Positions 40,531-49,667 of a stretch of 64,000 bases of DNA are shown piece by piece (the stretch's first letter is position 1; every line of letters starts with the position of its first letter). The position numbers and the translations under genes were made by a program. Source of the DNA: Amycolatopsis pithecellobii (GTDB lineage Bacteria > Actinomycetota > Actinomycetes > Mycobacteriales > Pseudonocardiaceae); contig NZ_WMBA01000029.1 in NCBI RefSeq assembly GCF_009707865.1, forward strand, positions 1 to 64,000, given 5' to 3'. The notes below the pieces were generated by a model. It saw only the letters and a list, made by a program, of their open reading frames with translations. It had not been told where the DNA came from and ran no database searches.

Positions 40531-41313
40531 TTACCCGAACGAGCGGACAGCACCACCTTCGCATCGGACCGCCGCGCCGTTCGTCAGGCTCGCCAGCGGG
40601 CTGGCGATGAACGCGACGGTGCTCGCCACCTCCTGCGGCCGGGCCACCCGCTGGACCAGTGACGCGGGCACGACCTCGTTGAGGATCATCGATTCGAACT
40701 GGTCGTACGCCAGCCCCGACTCGGTGGCCAGCCGGTGAAACCCTTCGGTCTCCGTGGCACCGGCGAGGACGGTATTGACCGTCACGGCTGTCCCCCGCGT
40801 CTGCTCGGCCAGTCCCCGCGAGAGCGAAAGTCCGGCCGCCTTGGTCACCGCGTAGTCGAGGGCGAAAGGTGAAGACGTCACGGACAGATCGCTGCCGAGA
40901 AACACGATGCGCCCGGAGTTGCGCGCCAACATCAATTTCAGGTGGTGCCGGGCGAGCCGCACCCCGCTCATCACGTTCGTCTCGAACTTCCGGCGCCATT
41001 CCTCGTCCTCGATTTCGAAGAACGGCGGCGACCCGTAGGTCGCGGCGTTGTGCACGACGATGTCCACCTCCGGCGCCGCTTCCAGGACGGCGGCCGTGCC
41101 CGCATCGGTGGACAGATCCCCTGCTGCCGCACGGAGATCTGCATCCGGCTGCTCCTTCAGCAGCTTCTCGCGAGCTTCCGCCACGCGTTCCGGCGAACGC
41201 CCGTTCAGATACACCGAGCAGCCCTCCGCGGCCAGCTTGCCGGCCACCGCGAAGCCGATCCCCGCGGTCGATCCGGTGACGAGCGCGCTACTGCCTTTCA
41301 GGCCCAGGTCCAT
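40531..41313 (-). CDS. SDR-family oxidoreductase
   Basis: A 260-residue short-chain dehydrogenase with TGSTAGIG at the N-terminus and catalytic Ser and YAVTK. The NNAG motif is HNAA, a common variant. The ATG at 41311-41313 follows AAGGA. It is the last gene of the long minus-strand catabolic cluster, 16 bases after the LhgO-like gene. Confidence 0.82.
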   Translation of the reverse strand: MDLGLKGSSALVTGSTAGIGFAVAGKLAAEGCSVYLNGRSPERVAEAREKLLKEQPDADLRAAAGDLSTDAGTAAVLEAAPEVDIVVHNAATYGSPPFFEIEDEEWRRKFETNVMSGVRLARHHLKLMLARNSGRIVFLGSDLSVTSSPFALDYAVTKAAGLSLSRGLAEQTRGTAVTVNTVLAGATETEGFHRLATESGLAYDQFESMILNEVVPASLVQRVARPQEVASTVAFIASPLASLTNGAAVRCEGGAVRSFG

Positions 41314-41329
41314 GCGTTTTTCCTTTCGG

Positions 41330-42526
41330 TCAAGCCACTTTGCCGGCGAGGATGCCGGAAACGACGTGCTCGGCGATGGCGAAAGCGGAGGTGGCCGCCG
41401 GTGACGGCGCATTGCGCACGATGAGGACGTCGCGATCACCGGAGAAGGCGAAATCGTCGACGAGCCTGCCGTCCCGCGACACCGCCTGGGCCCGCACTCC
41501 CGCCGGGCCACGCTCGAGGTCGGCCAGGCACAGCTCCGGCACATAGTCACGTGCGAGCCGGAGGAACTGCCGGCGGTTCGCCGACGACGCGACCTCTTTG
41601 ACGCCCACCCGCCAGTACTGCTTCGCCAGCCGCCAGGAACCCGGCCACGTCAACGTCTGTGCGAGATCGGCGATGGAGATATCCCGCCGCCGGTACGCTT
41701 CCAGTGCCAGAGCCAAGATCGCGTTCGGGCCCACGCTCACCGTGTCGTCGACATGCCGGGTCAGATGCACCCCCAGGAAGGGCAAGCGGGGATCCGGCAC
41801 CGGATAGACCATGCCTTTGATCAGGTGTGCCGCGTGGTCCCGGAGTTTCAGGTACTCGCCACGAAAAGGGATGATCCGCGGATCGCTGGGGTGGCCGAGC
41901 TTCCGCGCGAGCCGGCTCGACTGCAACCCGGCGCAGACGATCACCCGGTCGGCGTTGACCCGTCCCGAATCGGTGATCGCCTCGATTCCCGTATCGCCCT
42001 GCCGCACACCGAGCAATCCCCGCGCTTGCCGCAGTTCTCCCCCAGCCGCAACGAATTCCTCGGCGAGCTTCGCGGCGACCTGTCCATAGTCGACAACCGC
42101 GGTGGTCGGGGACAGAATCGCGGCAACGCCATGCACGTGCGGCTCGATCTCCCGGATCCCTTGCGGCCCCATGGTTTCGATACCCGGCACCCCGTTCGCG
42201 ACAGCTCTTTCGTGGAGCTGCACGAGCTTTTCCGCCTCGGCCGGATCGCGTGCGACAACCAGCTTGCCGAGTTCCTGGTACGGAATTCCGTGCGCACGGC
42301 AGAAGTCCTTCATCAGCCCGGCACCGCGACGGCAAAGCTGCGCTTTGAGGCTCCCCGGTTGGTAGTACAGACCCGCATGAATGACGCCGCTGTTGTGACT
42401 GGTCTGGTGCCGCCCGACCGCCGATTCCTTCTCCAGCAAGGTCACCCTCGCGGCCGGGTGCCGTTGCTGCAGTTCACGGCAGATCGCGAGCCCGACGATT
42501 CCGGCGCCGGCAACCAGGAACCTCAT
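41330..42526 (-). CDS. FAD-dependent oxidoreductase, L-2-hydroxyglutarate oxidase (LhgO) family
   Basis: A 398-residue DAO-superfamily flavoprotein. The N-terminal GAGIVGLAICRELQQ, the LLEKES motif and SHNSGVIHAGLYYQPGSLKAQLC are characteristic of LhgO, which oxidises L-2-hydroxyglutarate to 2-oxoglutarate. The ATG at 42524-42526 overlaps the stop of the extradiol dioxygenase. In a catabolic operon it may oxidise a 2-hydroxyacid cleavage product instead. Confidence 0.83.
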   Translation of the reverse strand: MRFLVAGAGIVGLAICRELQQRHPAARVTLLEKESAVGRHQTSHNSGVIHAGLYYQPGSLKAQLCRRGAGLMKDFCRAHGIPYQELGKLVVARDPAEAEKLVQLHERAVANGVPGIETMGPQGIREIEPHVHGVAAILSPTTAVVDYGQVAAKLAEEFVAAGGELRQARGLLGVRQGDTGIEAITDSGRVNADRVIVCAGLQSSRLARKLGHPSDPRIIPFRGEYLKLRDHAAHLIKGMVYPVPDPRLPFLGVHLTRHVDDTVSVGPNAILALALEAYRRRDISIADLAQTLTWPGSWRLAKQYWRVGVKEVASSANRRQFLRLARDYVPELCLADLERGPAGVRAQAVSRDGRLVDDFAFSGDRDVLIVRNAPSPAATSAFAIAEHVVSGILAGKVA

Positions 42527-43458
42527 GCCGGTTCGCCCGGCGCGCAGTACATCCCGCCGAACCCGACCAGCCATTCGGGCGCCGGGCTGTAGAACTCCTC
42601 AACTGCCCGATAGCGGCCCTCTGTTCCCAGCGCGGAAAACGCCGCAATCCAGGTGCGCACTTCGTGCGTCGCGTTGCCGGCGACCCGGCTCAGCTCGTCA
42701 CCGTCCATTGCCATCGCGGCGTCGATATCGCCGTCGCGCAACGCCTGCAGGAACCGGGCATCCCATTCCGGGTTCAGTGGGGTGAACGTGGTCCGACCCG
42801 CCGCGAAATCGAGGCCGGCCTGGATTACCCGGCCCTGTGTCGCCGAATCGTCCAGCGGCCCGTCCACGAGCAACCGCGGCGAGACCTCCCCGCTTGCAGT
42901 GAGTTTCTTCGGCATCGGCGGGTCATGTGACAGCCCACCGGAGCCGACGAGCAGCACGCGCAGGCCCGTGGCCGACGCATAGGTGCCGACGGCTTCACCC
43001 AACGCACGTGCGCGGGCCATCGGCGCGATCGGGGCCGCCGCGCAGTTGATGAAGACCGGGATGACCGGCGGTGTGCTCGCTTCTTCGGTCAGCAGGAACA
43101 ACGCCTGAGTGAAGCCGTGATCCACCCGCATGGCCTCGGAAACCGCGACATCGACGCCGGCCTCCAGCACGTGACTCGCCAATCCCTCCGCCAGTTCACG
43201 TGGAACGTCCAAGGTCACCTTCGGGGTGCCGAAATCGCCGACCGTCGAGCATTGCAGGCCGATGCAGAACTGCGGCATCAAACGGTAATTGAATCCACGG
43301 TAGTGATCGGGACCGAACATGATGATGACATCCGGCGCGTAACTCTGCACCTGCTTTCGCAGGCGGTCGATTCCGTCGGTCACCGTGCGTTCGATCTCGG
43401 CGGGAACCCGATTATGGCCGAGCAGCGGGGAATGCGAGACACAGCACACGTTCAGCAC
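42523..43458 (-). CDS. Class III extradiol dioxygenase, MhpB type
   Basis: A 311-residue LigB-superfamily enzyme that cleaves a catechol next to the hydroxyls (2,3-dihydroxyphenylpropionate 1,2-dioxygenase family). Fe ligands and catalytic residues are visible: His9 in VSHSPL, His52 in GPDHYRG, His114 in RVDHGF and His178 in GGLSHD; the last two align with the catalytic histidines known for MhpB. This makes ring cleavage of a catecholic intermediate the central reaction of the cluster, with the hydrolase at 44747-46060 as the next step. Confidence 0.87.
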   Translation of the reverse strand: MLNVCCVSHSPLLGHNRVPAEIERTVTDGIDRLRKQVQSYAPDVIIMFGPDHYRGFNYRLMPQFCIGLQCSTVGDFGTPKVTLDVPRELAEGLASHVLEAGVDVAVSEAMRVDHGFTQALFLLTEEASTPPVIPVFINCAAAPIAPMARARALGEAVGTYASATGLRVLLVGSGGLSHDPPMPKKLTASGEVSPRLLVDGPLDDSATQGRVIQAGLDFAAGRTTFTPLNPEWDARFLQALRDGDIDAAMAMDGDELSRVAGNATHEVRTWIAAFSALGTEGRYRAVEEFYSPAPEWLVGFGGMYCAPGEPA

Positions 43459-43511
43459 GAATGGAACTTCCCTTCAGGAAGGGTGTGGCGAAAAAAGCAC
43501 TAAGAAATTGT

Positions 43512-44312
43512 TCAGGGACAGTTGTATGTTCTCCGCACACCCAGTGCACGAGTCACCGTCGCAGCGGCGAGCGCCACGGAATTCGCGGCCCGGCGAAGAT
43601 CGAAGGAACGAATCGGGCCCGTCACGGAAACCGCGGCAGTGCCATGCGTGCCGGGCAGGAAAATCGGCGCCGCGACACAGTTGATTCCGCGCACCGCTTC
43701 TTCGGAATCGAAGGCGATGCCGTACTTCTGGATTTTCCGGAGCTCACCCCACGGCGCACTCGGATCACACCCGATCTCCGGCACCTCGGTCAGCACCGTG
43801 CCGATGAAGGTGCCGATCTCCGGGTCCGGCATGAACGCGATCATCGCCTTGCCGAGCCCGGTGAGGTAGGCGGGCATCCGGCCGCCGTCCCGCGTCGGCA
43901 GCACGCTGCCCGGCCTGCCCCCGATCTTGAGCAGGTACAGCACATCGATCCCGGTCAGCACGCCGAGGTGGACGACCTGCCGGAACTCGTCGTAGAGCTG
44001 CTGCATGACGGGCGCCGCTCCCTCGCGCAAGTGACGGAAACGTCCGGTGAGCAGGCCCAGCTCGAACATGCTCATCGCCGGCATGACCGAGCCGCCCGCC
44101 GTTCGCTCCAGCAAGCCGTACTCGATCAGGTCGTTGACCATCCGGTACGTCGTCGACTTCGGCAGGCCGGTCCGGCGCATCAGCTCCGGCAGCGTCAAGT
44201 GCCCTTCTGTACCAAGGAAAGCCAGGAGCAACCGGGCCACGCGCTCGGTCACCCCGGACGCCGAAGTGTCCATCGAAGCCACTGCGGGCCGCACATCGTC
44301 GTGCTCCTGCAT
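43512..44312 (-). CDS. IclR-family transcriptional regulator
   Basis: A 266-residue regulator with an N-terminal winged helix (residues 22-80, with LPKSTTYRMVNDLIEYGLLE) and a C-terminal IclR effector domain (GRMPAYLTGLGKAMIAF, and GINCVAAPIF). Members control aromatic-acid catabolism by binding the substrate. Its place inside the operon, between the VOC gene and the extradiol dioxygenase, suggests it controls the cluster. Confidence 0.87.
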   Translation of the reverse strand: MQEHDDVRPAVASMDTSASGVTERVARLLLAFLGTEGHLTLPELMRRTGLPKSTTYRMVNDLIEYGLLERTAGGSVMPAMSMFELGLLTGRFRHLREGAAPVMQQLYDEFRQVVHLGVLTGIDVLYLLKIGGRPGSVLPTRDGGRMPAYLTGLGKAMIAFMPDPEIGTFIGTVLTEVPEIGCDPSAPWGELRKIQKYGIAFDSEEAVRGINCVAAPIFLPGTHGTAAVSVTGPIRSFDLRRAANSVALAAATVTRALGVRRTYNCP

Positions 44313-44327
44313 GGCTCACTCCTTCGC

Positions 44328-44750
44328 TCAGTGTGCCCACGGGGAACCCGCGCGCACTTCGATGCGGTTCCCGTCCGGATCGAGCACGAAGACATACCAG
44401 CACGAAACGTCTTCGCCCGACTGCCGTGGTGTCGAGTTTACCGGTTGAAATCGCGCCGGAACGCCGTCGATGGTCGCGCCGAATTCACGGCATCGCGTCA
44501 CCGCGTGTTCCAGATCGGGTACTTCCAGTGTCAGGAAACGCAAACCGTATGCCCGCCCCGGTGGATTGTGCTGATCCGGCGACTCCTGGTACTGGATCAG
44601 TTTCAGTACGCTTCCGTCCCGGGACAACGCCACCGCCGAATTGATTGCGGTGGTGAACTCTCCCACGCGGTCGAACCCGAACAGCTCCCGATAGAACTTC
44701 TCCGACCGGGACAGGTCGTTGACGACGAGTGCGACCTCCATGGTGCTCAC
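44328..44750 (-). CDS. VOC-family protein (glyoxalase/dioxygenase fold)
   Basis: A 140-residue single vicinal-oxygen-chelate domain. It ends with the motif VFVLDPDGNRIEVRAG, with the C-terminal Glu metal ligand. The GTG at 44748-44750 overlaps the hydrolase stop by four bases and follows an AAGG; the ATG nine bases on is the alternative. Single VOC domains form dimeric isomerases, lyases or dioxygenases; the exact reaction cannot be read. Confidence 0.8.
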   Translation of the reverse strand: MSTMEVALVVNDLSRSEKFYRELFGFDRVGEFTTAINSAVALSRDGSVLKLIQYQESPDQHNPPGRAYGLRFLTLEVPDLEHAVTRCREFGATIDGVPARFQPVNSTPRQSGEDVSCWYVFVLDPDGNRIEVRAGSPWAH

Positions 44751-46060
44751 AACGTTGCCTTCGCTTCGACGAAGAATTCCGTCACTATCCGGTTGAACTC
44801 CTCGGGTCGCTCGTAATGCGGCCAGTGACCGGCACCGGAGATGAGCTCGAAACGCACGTCCGGGATGTGCTTGAGATGCCGCTGGGCGTCGTCGAATCCG
44901 TGCAAGGGATTGGAATCCGACCATACGACGAGAGTCGGTGCGCTGATCCGCCGAATCCGATCCGGGGTCAGCACATACCGGGCCAGGTCGTCGCGATCGA
45001 ACAGGCGGCTGAACAGGCGGGTCAGCGCCACCTGCACTTCTGGTCGCTGGTAGATCACCTGCCGGAGCCTGACCAGCTCGTCAGTGACCGCATCCTGGTC
45101 CGCGAACAGCCACCGCACCCGCGCCTCCACATTCGCCCGGGTGGGATCGGTGATCGCGGCCGTGCTGCGTTTCAGCAGCTCGCCGACATCCTGCTGGTGG
45201 TGATCGCCTTCGACCGGTAGGCCGCCCGTGGTGTTCAGGACGAGACTGCGCACCAGCTCAGGATGGTCCATCGCCAGCCAGGCCCCGACCCGTCCGCCGA
45301 ACGACTCGCCGATCACGTTGACCGGGCCGAGCTTCGCCACACGGATGAAGTCGACGACATGCGCGACGACTTCGGCGGTCGTGTATTCCAGCGTTGTCGG
45401 GGCGTCGGTGAAACCGTGCCCGATCATGTCCAGCGCGATGACCCGCGAATACTCGGCGAGAGCACCGAGATTGCGCACCCAGGTCTCCGCATGTCCGCCG
45501 GATCCGTGCAGCAGCACCGTGCTCACCCGCCCGCTGCCGGCCTCGAGCGTCCGGGTTCGCACGCCGCCGACATCGTAGAATCGCTGCTCGAATCCCAGGT
45601 TCGTCAGATCGAGCCAGAGCGACCGCGTTTCTTCCGTCAAGATGTCTCCCCGGTTGGTGTTCTCGGTGCGCTGCGAGGTGATGTCGACCTGTCTCGACAG
45701 CACCCGCCACTTCCCGTTCTCGAGCACGTACTCGTCCGAATAGGACCCGCGATATGTCCGCAGCTCCCGCAGCGAAGAGTCCTTGCCCGGCCACAGTTCC
45801 GTCGCGACGAACTTCGAGGTCCCACGCGCCTTCGTGCCGTCAACGGTGAACCGGTGGTCACTGACCTCATGCCGCGAAGAAATGCATTCCCGCAGGTACT
45901 CGACGGCCCACTTCGCGAAGTCGGCGCCGGTGAGTTCGACATCTCCGTGCCGGTGCCTACTGTCCGGGTGATACGCGGCGGCGATGCCATCCTGATCTCG
46001 CTTGTCCACGGCCGCCGCGATGCCGGACAACAACGAGCGCAGCTCCTCGACGTGATTCAT
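44747..46060 (-). CDS. SnoaL-like domain fused to a meta-cleavage-product-type alpha/beta hydrolase
   Basis: A 437-residue fusion. Residues 1-130 form an NTF2/SnoaL-like domain (residues 5-130, with YHPDSRHRHGDVEL and WRVLSRQVDI). Residues 155-437 form an alpha/beta hydrolase with LHGSGG, nucleophile Ser253 in GESFGG, Asp382 and His412 in GAGHWPHYERPEE. The hydrolase part resembles MhpC/BphD C-C hydrolases that follow extradiol cleavage. Both parts are in one frame with no internal Shine-Dalgarno. Combination with an upstream SnoaL-like domain is unusual; see findings. Confidence 0.82.
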   Translation of the reverse strand: MNHVEELRSLLSGIAAAVDKRDQDGIAAAYHPDSRHRHGDVELTGADFAKWAVEYLRECISSRHEVSDHRFTVDGTKARGTSKFVATELWPGKDSSLRELRTYRGSYSDEYVLENGKWRVLSRQVDITSQRTENTNRGDILTEETRSLWLDLTNLGFEQRFYDVGGVRTRTLEAGSGRVSTVLLHGSGGHAETWVRNLGALAEYSRVIALDMIGHGFTDAPTTLEYTTAEVVAHVVDFIRVAKLGPVNVIGESFGGRVGAWLAMDHPELVRSLVLNTTGGLPVEGDHHQQDVGELLKRSTAAITDPTRANVEARVRWLFADQDAVTDELVRLRQVIYQRPEVQVALTRLFSRLFDRDDLARYVLTPDRIRRISAPTLVVWSDSNPLHGFDDAQRHLKHIPDVRFELISGAGHWPHYERPEEFNRIVTEFFVEAKATL

Positions 46061-46070
46061 CGGCGGATCC

Positions 46071-46913
46071 CTACTTCACCATCAAGCCGGCGTCGACGGC
46101 GATCGCGGAGCCGGTGATGAACCGGTTCGCCGGGTCCAGCAGCCACAACACAGCCGAGGTGACATCCTGTGGATCCACCCAGCCGGCGTCCAGCGGATGC
46201 ATTTCCTTGGCGACCGCTTCGAATTCCTCCCTCGTGATTTCCTTGCCCGCGGGTTGCGGGACGAACAGCCGCCGCGTCGGCTCGTTGTTGAACAGATCGG
46301 TGTCGACGTTCGTCGGATGCACCGAGTTCACCCGGACATCGAAGTCGGCGAGTTCGAGCGCCATCGTCCGCATCATGCCCAGCACGCCGTGCTTCGAGGC
46401 GGCGTAGTCGACGAGGTTCTTGGCGCCCCGGAGGCCGAGAATCGAGCTCACGAGCACGATCGCACCGGCTCGCTGCTCGATCATCCCGGGCACCGCCGCG
46501 CGGACCGTGTTCCACACGCCGAGCACGTTGATGTTGAGCACATCGGCGAAATCGGCTTGGTCGAGCTCCCAGAACGGCCGGAATCCACTGTAGATACCGG
46601 CGTTCGCGACGACGATATCCGGTGCGCGCCAGCGTTGCGTAGCCTCGTCCACCGCCGCCCGCAACTGCGCGAAGTCACGCACATCCGCGACCACCGGCAG
46701 GATCTCGCCGCCGGCGTCACGAACGAGACGGACGGTCTCGTCGAGATCCTCCTTGCTCGCGGTCGGCACGGCACATCGTGTCGACTGTTCACAGAGGTCG
46801 AGCGCGACGACCGCCGCGCCTTCCCTGGCAAGGCTGACCGCGTGCGTCCTTCCCTGACCACGTGCCGCACCGGTGACGAGTGCTACCCGGCCGCGGAACC
46901 GTCCTCCGTCCAT
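46071..46913 (-). CDS. Mycofactocin-type SDR oxidoreductase
   Basis: A 280-residue short-chain dehydrogenase with the TGAARGQGRTHA nucleotide motif and an insertion after strand beta-2 (LCEQSTRCAVPTASKEDLDE). These mark the SDR subfamily that keeps its NAD tightly bound and needs mycofactocin for re-oxidation. Catalytic Ser and YAASK are present. The ATG at 46911-46913 follows AAGGAGGG. It lies between the ABC permease and the hydrolase in the operon. Confidence 0.84.
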   Translation of the reverse strand: MDGGRFRGRVALVTGAARGQGRTHAVSLAREGAAVVALDLCEQSTRCAVPTASKEDLDETVRLVRDAGGEILPVVADVRDFAQLRAAVDEATQRWRAPDIVVANAGIYSGFRPFWELDQADFADVLNINVLGVWNTVRAAVPGMIEQRAGAIVLVSSILGLRGAKNLVDYAASKHGVLGMMRTMALELADFDVRVNSVHPTNVDTDLFNNEPTRRLFVPQPAGKEITREEFEAVAKEMHPLDAGWVDPQDVTSAVLWLLDPANRFITGSAIAVDAGLMVK

Positions 46914-46942
46914 TGTGTCCCTCCTTTGTGGATCAAGTTCGT

Positions 46943-47932
46943 TCACAGCGCGCGCCGGCGCCGGGTATAGGAGTCGAGGATGACCGCGAGCAGCAGGACC
47001 GATCCCTTGACCACGTTCTGCACGGCGGATTCCAGTGCCAGCGAGGAAAGCAGGTTGTTCAGCGTGGCCAGGATCAGCAGCCCCACGGCCGTGCGCCAGA
47101 CCGCTCCCTCGCCGCCGAACAAGGACGTGCCGCCGATGACGACGATCGCGATCGAATCGAGCGTGACGTTCGCGCCTTGGTCCGCGCTGCCAACGCCGAG
47201 CCGTGACGCGAGGACGATGCCGCCGATCGCCGCGGAGACCGATACCGCGACGAAGGCCGCCAGCCGGATCCGGTCGGTCGGGATACCCGCGAGCCGGGCC
47301 GCTTCGAGGTTGCCACCGACGGCGTAGATGTAGCGACCGAACACGGTTCGGCCCACCAGCACGCCGCCGACGACGAAAATGCCCACCGTGAGCCAGACGC
47401 TCCAGGACACGTCCAAAAAGGTCTTGCGTGCCAGGTCACCGAAGCCGGGCACCCGCACGGTGATCGGCCGCGAGTCGGACCACACGTAAGTCAGCCCGGT
47501 CACGATGGCGGCGGACGCAAGTGTCGTGATGAAGGGGGTGACCTTCAACTTCGTGACCACAACGCCGTTCAGGACACCGCAAACACAGCCGACGAGGATG
47601 GCGATGAGCGCGGCGAGCCACAGGCTGTGCCCCTCCTTGGCGTACATCGCATACACCGTCGAGCCGGCCGCAAGCACCGATCCGACCGACAGATCGAAGG
47701 CCCCTGACAGGATGACGATCGTCATCCCCACCGCGACGATCGCCAGCGGTGCGTTCTGCGACAACAGGTTCCGGATATTGTCCCAGGTGAGGAACTTGTC
47801 GTAGGCGACCTGCGCGCCGATCACGACCGCGATCAGCACGACGACCATGGCGTAGCGCAGCGCGAAATCGAGGACGCTCGACCGGCCACGTCCGGTGGCG
47901 CCGCGAGGAGGTTCAATACTGGTAATCGTCAC
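46943..47932 (-). CDS. ABC importer permease, RbsC family
   Basis: A 329-residue membrane protein with about ten hydrophobic helices and the family segments ILSGAFDLSVGSV and VIGGTSLFGGEG. It forms the channel of a carbohydrate-uptake-2 type importer with the ATPase encoded just upstream, whose stop its GTG start overlaps (GTGA). Such importers carry pentoses, autoinducer-2 or aromatic/steroid-like compounds; the substrate is not readable. Confidence 0.87.
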   Translation of the reverse strand: MTITSIEPPRGATGRGRSSVLDFALRYAMVVVLIAVVIGAQVAYDKFLTWDNIRNLLSQNAPLAIVAVGMTIVILSGAFDLSVGSVLAAGSTVYAMYAKEGHSLWLAALIAILVGCVCGVLNGVVVTKLKVTPFITTLASAAIVTGLTYVWSDSRPITVRVPGFGDLARKTFLDVSWSVWLTVGIFVVGGVLVGRTVFGRYIYAVGGNLEAARLAGIPTDRIRLAAFVAVSVSAAIGGIVLASRLGVGSADQGANVTLDSIAIVVIGGTSLFGGEGAVWRTAVGLLILATLNNLLSSLALESAVQNVVKGSVLLLAVILDSYTRRRRAL

Positions 47933-49503
47933 GACATCGGCTCCGCGTTGAATGATTCCTTGAGCAAGGTCTCGGGTCGCAGGTCAGCACGTGAGTCGAT
48001 GCGAGCCACGATGTTTCCTTTGTTGAGCACGATCGCGCGATCACAGAGTTCGGTGATTTCTTCGAACTCGGACGAGACGATCACCATCGACATGCCCTGC
48101 TCGGCGAGCTCTCGCAACGCCGTCAGGATGTCGCCCTTGGCACCGATATCGATGCCACGCGTCGGTTCGTCGGCCAGCAGGATGAGCGGGCGGACGTACC
48201 GCCAGCGGGCCAGCAGGAGCTTCTGCTGGTTCCCGCCGGAAAGGTTGCCTGCGAGCGCCGCCATCTTCTCGGCCGCGAAGCCGACCGGTTTCGCGGCCGC
48301 ATAAGCCCGATCGGCGGTGTAGCGATTCCGGAGGAACCCGAGCTTCGCTCCCTGGCCCACATCGGCGAGGCAAATGTTGTCCACCGCCGAGCGGCGCAGC
48401 ACGAGGCCCTGTGATTTCCGGTCCTCCGGCACCAGCCCGATGCCGAGCGCGCGTGCTTGCGCCGGCGTGCGTGGCCAGGATTTCTCGGCTCCCCTGATCC
48501 ACAACTTCCCGTTCGCCTTGGGTTCCAGCCCGGTCAGCGCTCGCAGCACTGTGGTCCGGCCGGCGCCGACCAGCCCGGCGATACCGAGTGCCTCACCGGC
48601 GCCCAAAGTGAACGACACACCGCTGACCGCACCGGGCACGGACAGGTTCTCCACGCGGAGAACCTCCTCGCGCCGGACCGACGCATCACTGTCCGCGGCC
48701 CGGTTTTCACCTGGTGTCAGGAGGTTTTCCGCGCCCTCGCCGAGCATCGCCGTCACCAGTTCGGCCTTCGTCGTGTCGGGCCCGGTGAACGTGGTGATCA
48801 GCCGGCCGTCCCGGAAAACCGAGATGGCGTCGCTGATCGCCAGCACCTCTTCGAGGTTGTGGCTGACGAAAACCATCGTGACGCCCCCGGCCCGCAGGTC
48901 CCGCATGATCGCGAACAGCCGATCCCGTTCGGACTTGGCCAGCGACGCGGTGGGCTCGTCGAACAGGAGGACACGAGGGTTCGCCTCCAGCGCCCGCATG
49001 ATCTCGATGAGCTGCTGATCGGCGACCGAGAGCGCGCCGGCGGCCACGTCCGGCGGGATGTGCCCGAGCCGGGCACTCGCCTTCGCTAGCCGGGTCCGCA
49101 TCGCGGACTCGCTCAGAAAACCTCGGCGTGCCAACGGGTTTCCGAGGAACATGTTGGCCTGCGTTGTCAGCGCCGGCACGATGGTCAGTTCCTGGTAGAT
49201 GGCGGCGATACCGAGGCGGCCGGCGGCGCGGGGACCGGTGGGCAGGCGTTCGCCGAACACCTCGACGCGGCCCGCGGTCGGCGTGACGCGGCCGGCGATC
49301 ACGCCGAGGCAGGTGGATTTCCCCGCCCCGTTTTCTCCCACGAAGGCATGGATCGTGCCCGGTCGCACCGCCAAGTTGATATCGGAAAGGGCCTGGGTGT
49401 TGCCGAACCATTGGGTCAGATTGACCAACCTCAGCGCCGCCGGCTCGCCCGGAACCGTCCCGGCCGCGGCCGAACCGCTTACGCTCACCCCTGCTGTCTG
49501 CAT
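47929..49503 (-). CDS. ABC importer ATPase, RbsA family (two ATPase domains)
   Basis: A 524-residue ATPase with two nucleotide-binding domains. The first has Walker A GENGAGKS, a degenerate signature LSVADQQ and Walker B LLFDEPTA; the second has the usual degenerate GLVGAGRTT and an intact LSGGNQQK. The ATG at 49501-49503 follows GGAGGA. It pairs with the permease at 46943 and the binding protein at 49668. Confidence 0.87.
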   Translation of the reverse strand: MQTAGVSVSGSAAAGTVPGEPAALRLVNLTQWFGNTQALSDINLAVRPGTIHAFVGENGAGKSTCLGVIAGRVTPTAGRVEVFGERLPTGPRAAGRLGIAAIYQELTIVPALTTQANMFLGNPLARRGFLSESAMRTRLAKASARLGHIPPDVAAGALSVADQQLIEIMRALEANPRVLLFDEPTASLAKSERDRLFAIMRDLRAGGVTMVFVSHNLEEVLAISDAISVFRDGRLITTFTGPDTTKAELVTAMLGEGAENLLTPGENRAADSDASVRREEVLRVENLSVPGAVSGVSFTLGAGEALGIAGLVGAGRTTVLRALTGLEPKANGKLWIRGAEKSWPRTPAQARALGIGLVPEDRKSQGLVLRRSAVDNICLADVGQGAKLGFLRNRYTADRAYAAAKPVGFAAEKMAALAGNLSGGNQQKLLLARWRYVRPLILLADEPTRGIDIGAKGDILTALRELAEQGMSMVIVSSEFEEITELCDRAIVLNKGNIVARIDSRADLRPETLLKESFNAEPMS

Positions 49504-49545
49504 TACGGCGTCCTCCGTTCGGTTCGCCACGCGCCTAGGTTCTGT

Positions 49546-49640
49546 CGCGCGAGTTGAGCGTTGGGAGCGCGCGAGTTGAGCGTTGCGTGCGGCGGGAACG
49601 CGCAACTCGCGCAGCGGGAAAGGTCAACTCGCGCGGGGCC
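49546..49640. repeat. Cluster of CGCGAGTTGA repeats, direct and inverted
   Basis: The word CGCGAGTTGAGCGTT occurs twice in direct orientation at about 49550 and 49570, followed by two inverted partners, CAACTCGCGC at about 49605 and TCAACTCGCGC at about 49623. The inverted copies can pair with the direct ones to form a long hairpin. It lies between the ABC ATPase and binding-protein genes, so it may attenuate transcription between them. Confidence 0.7.
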
Positions 49641-49667
49641 GCCAGGCAAACCACATCAACACGCTCC

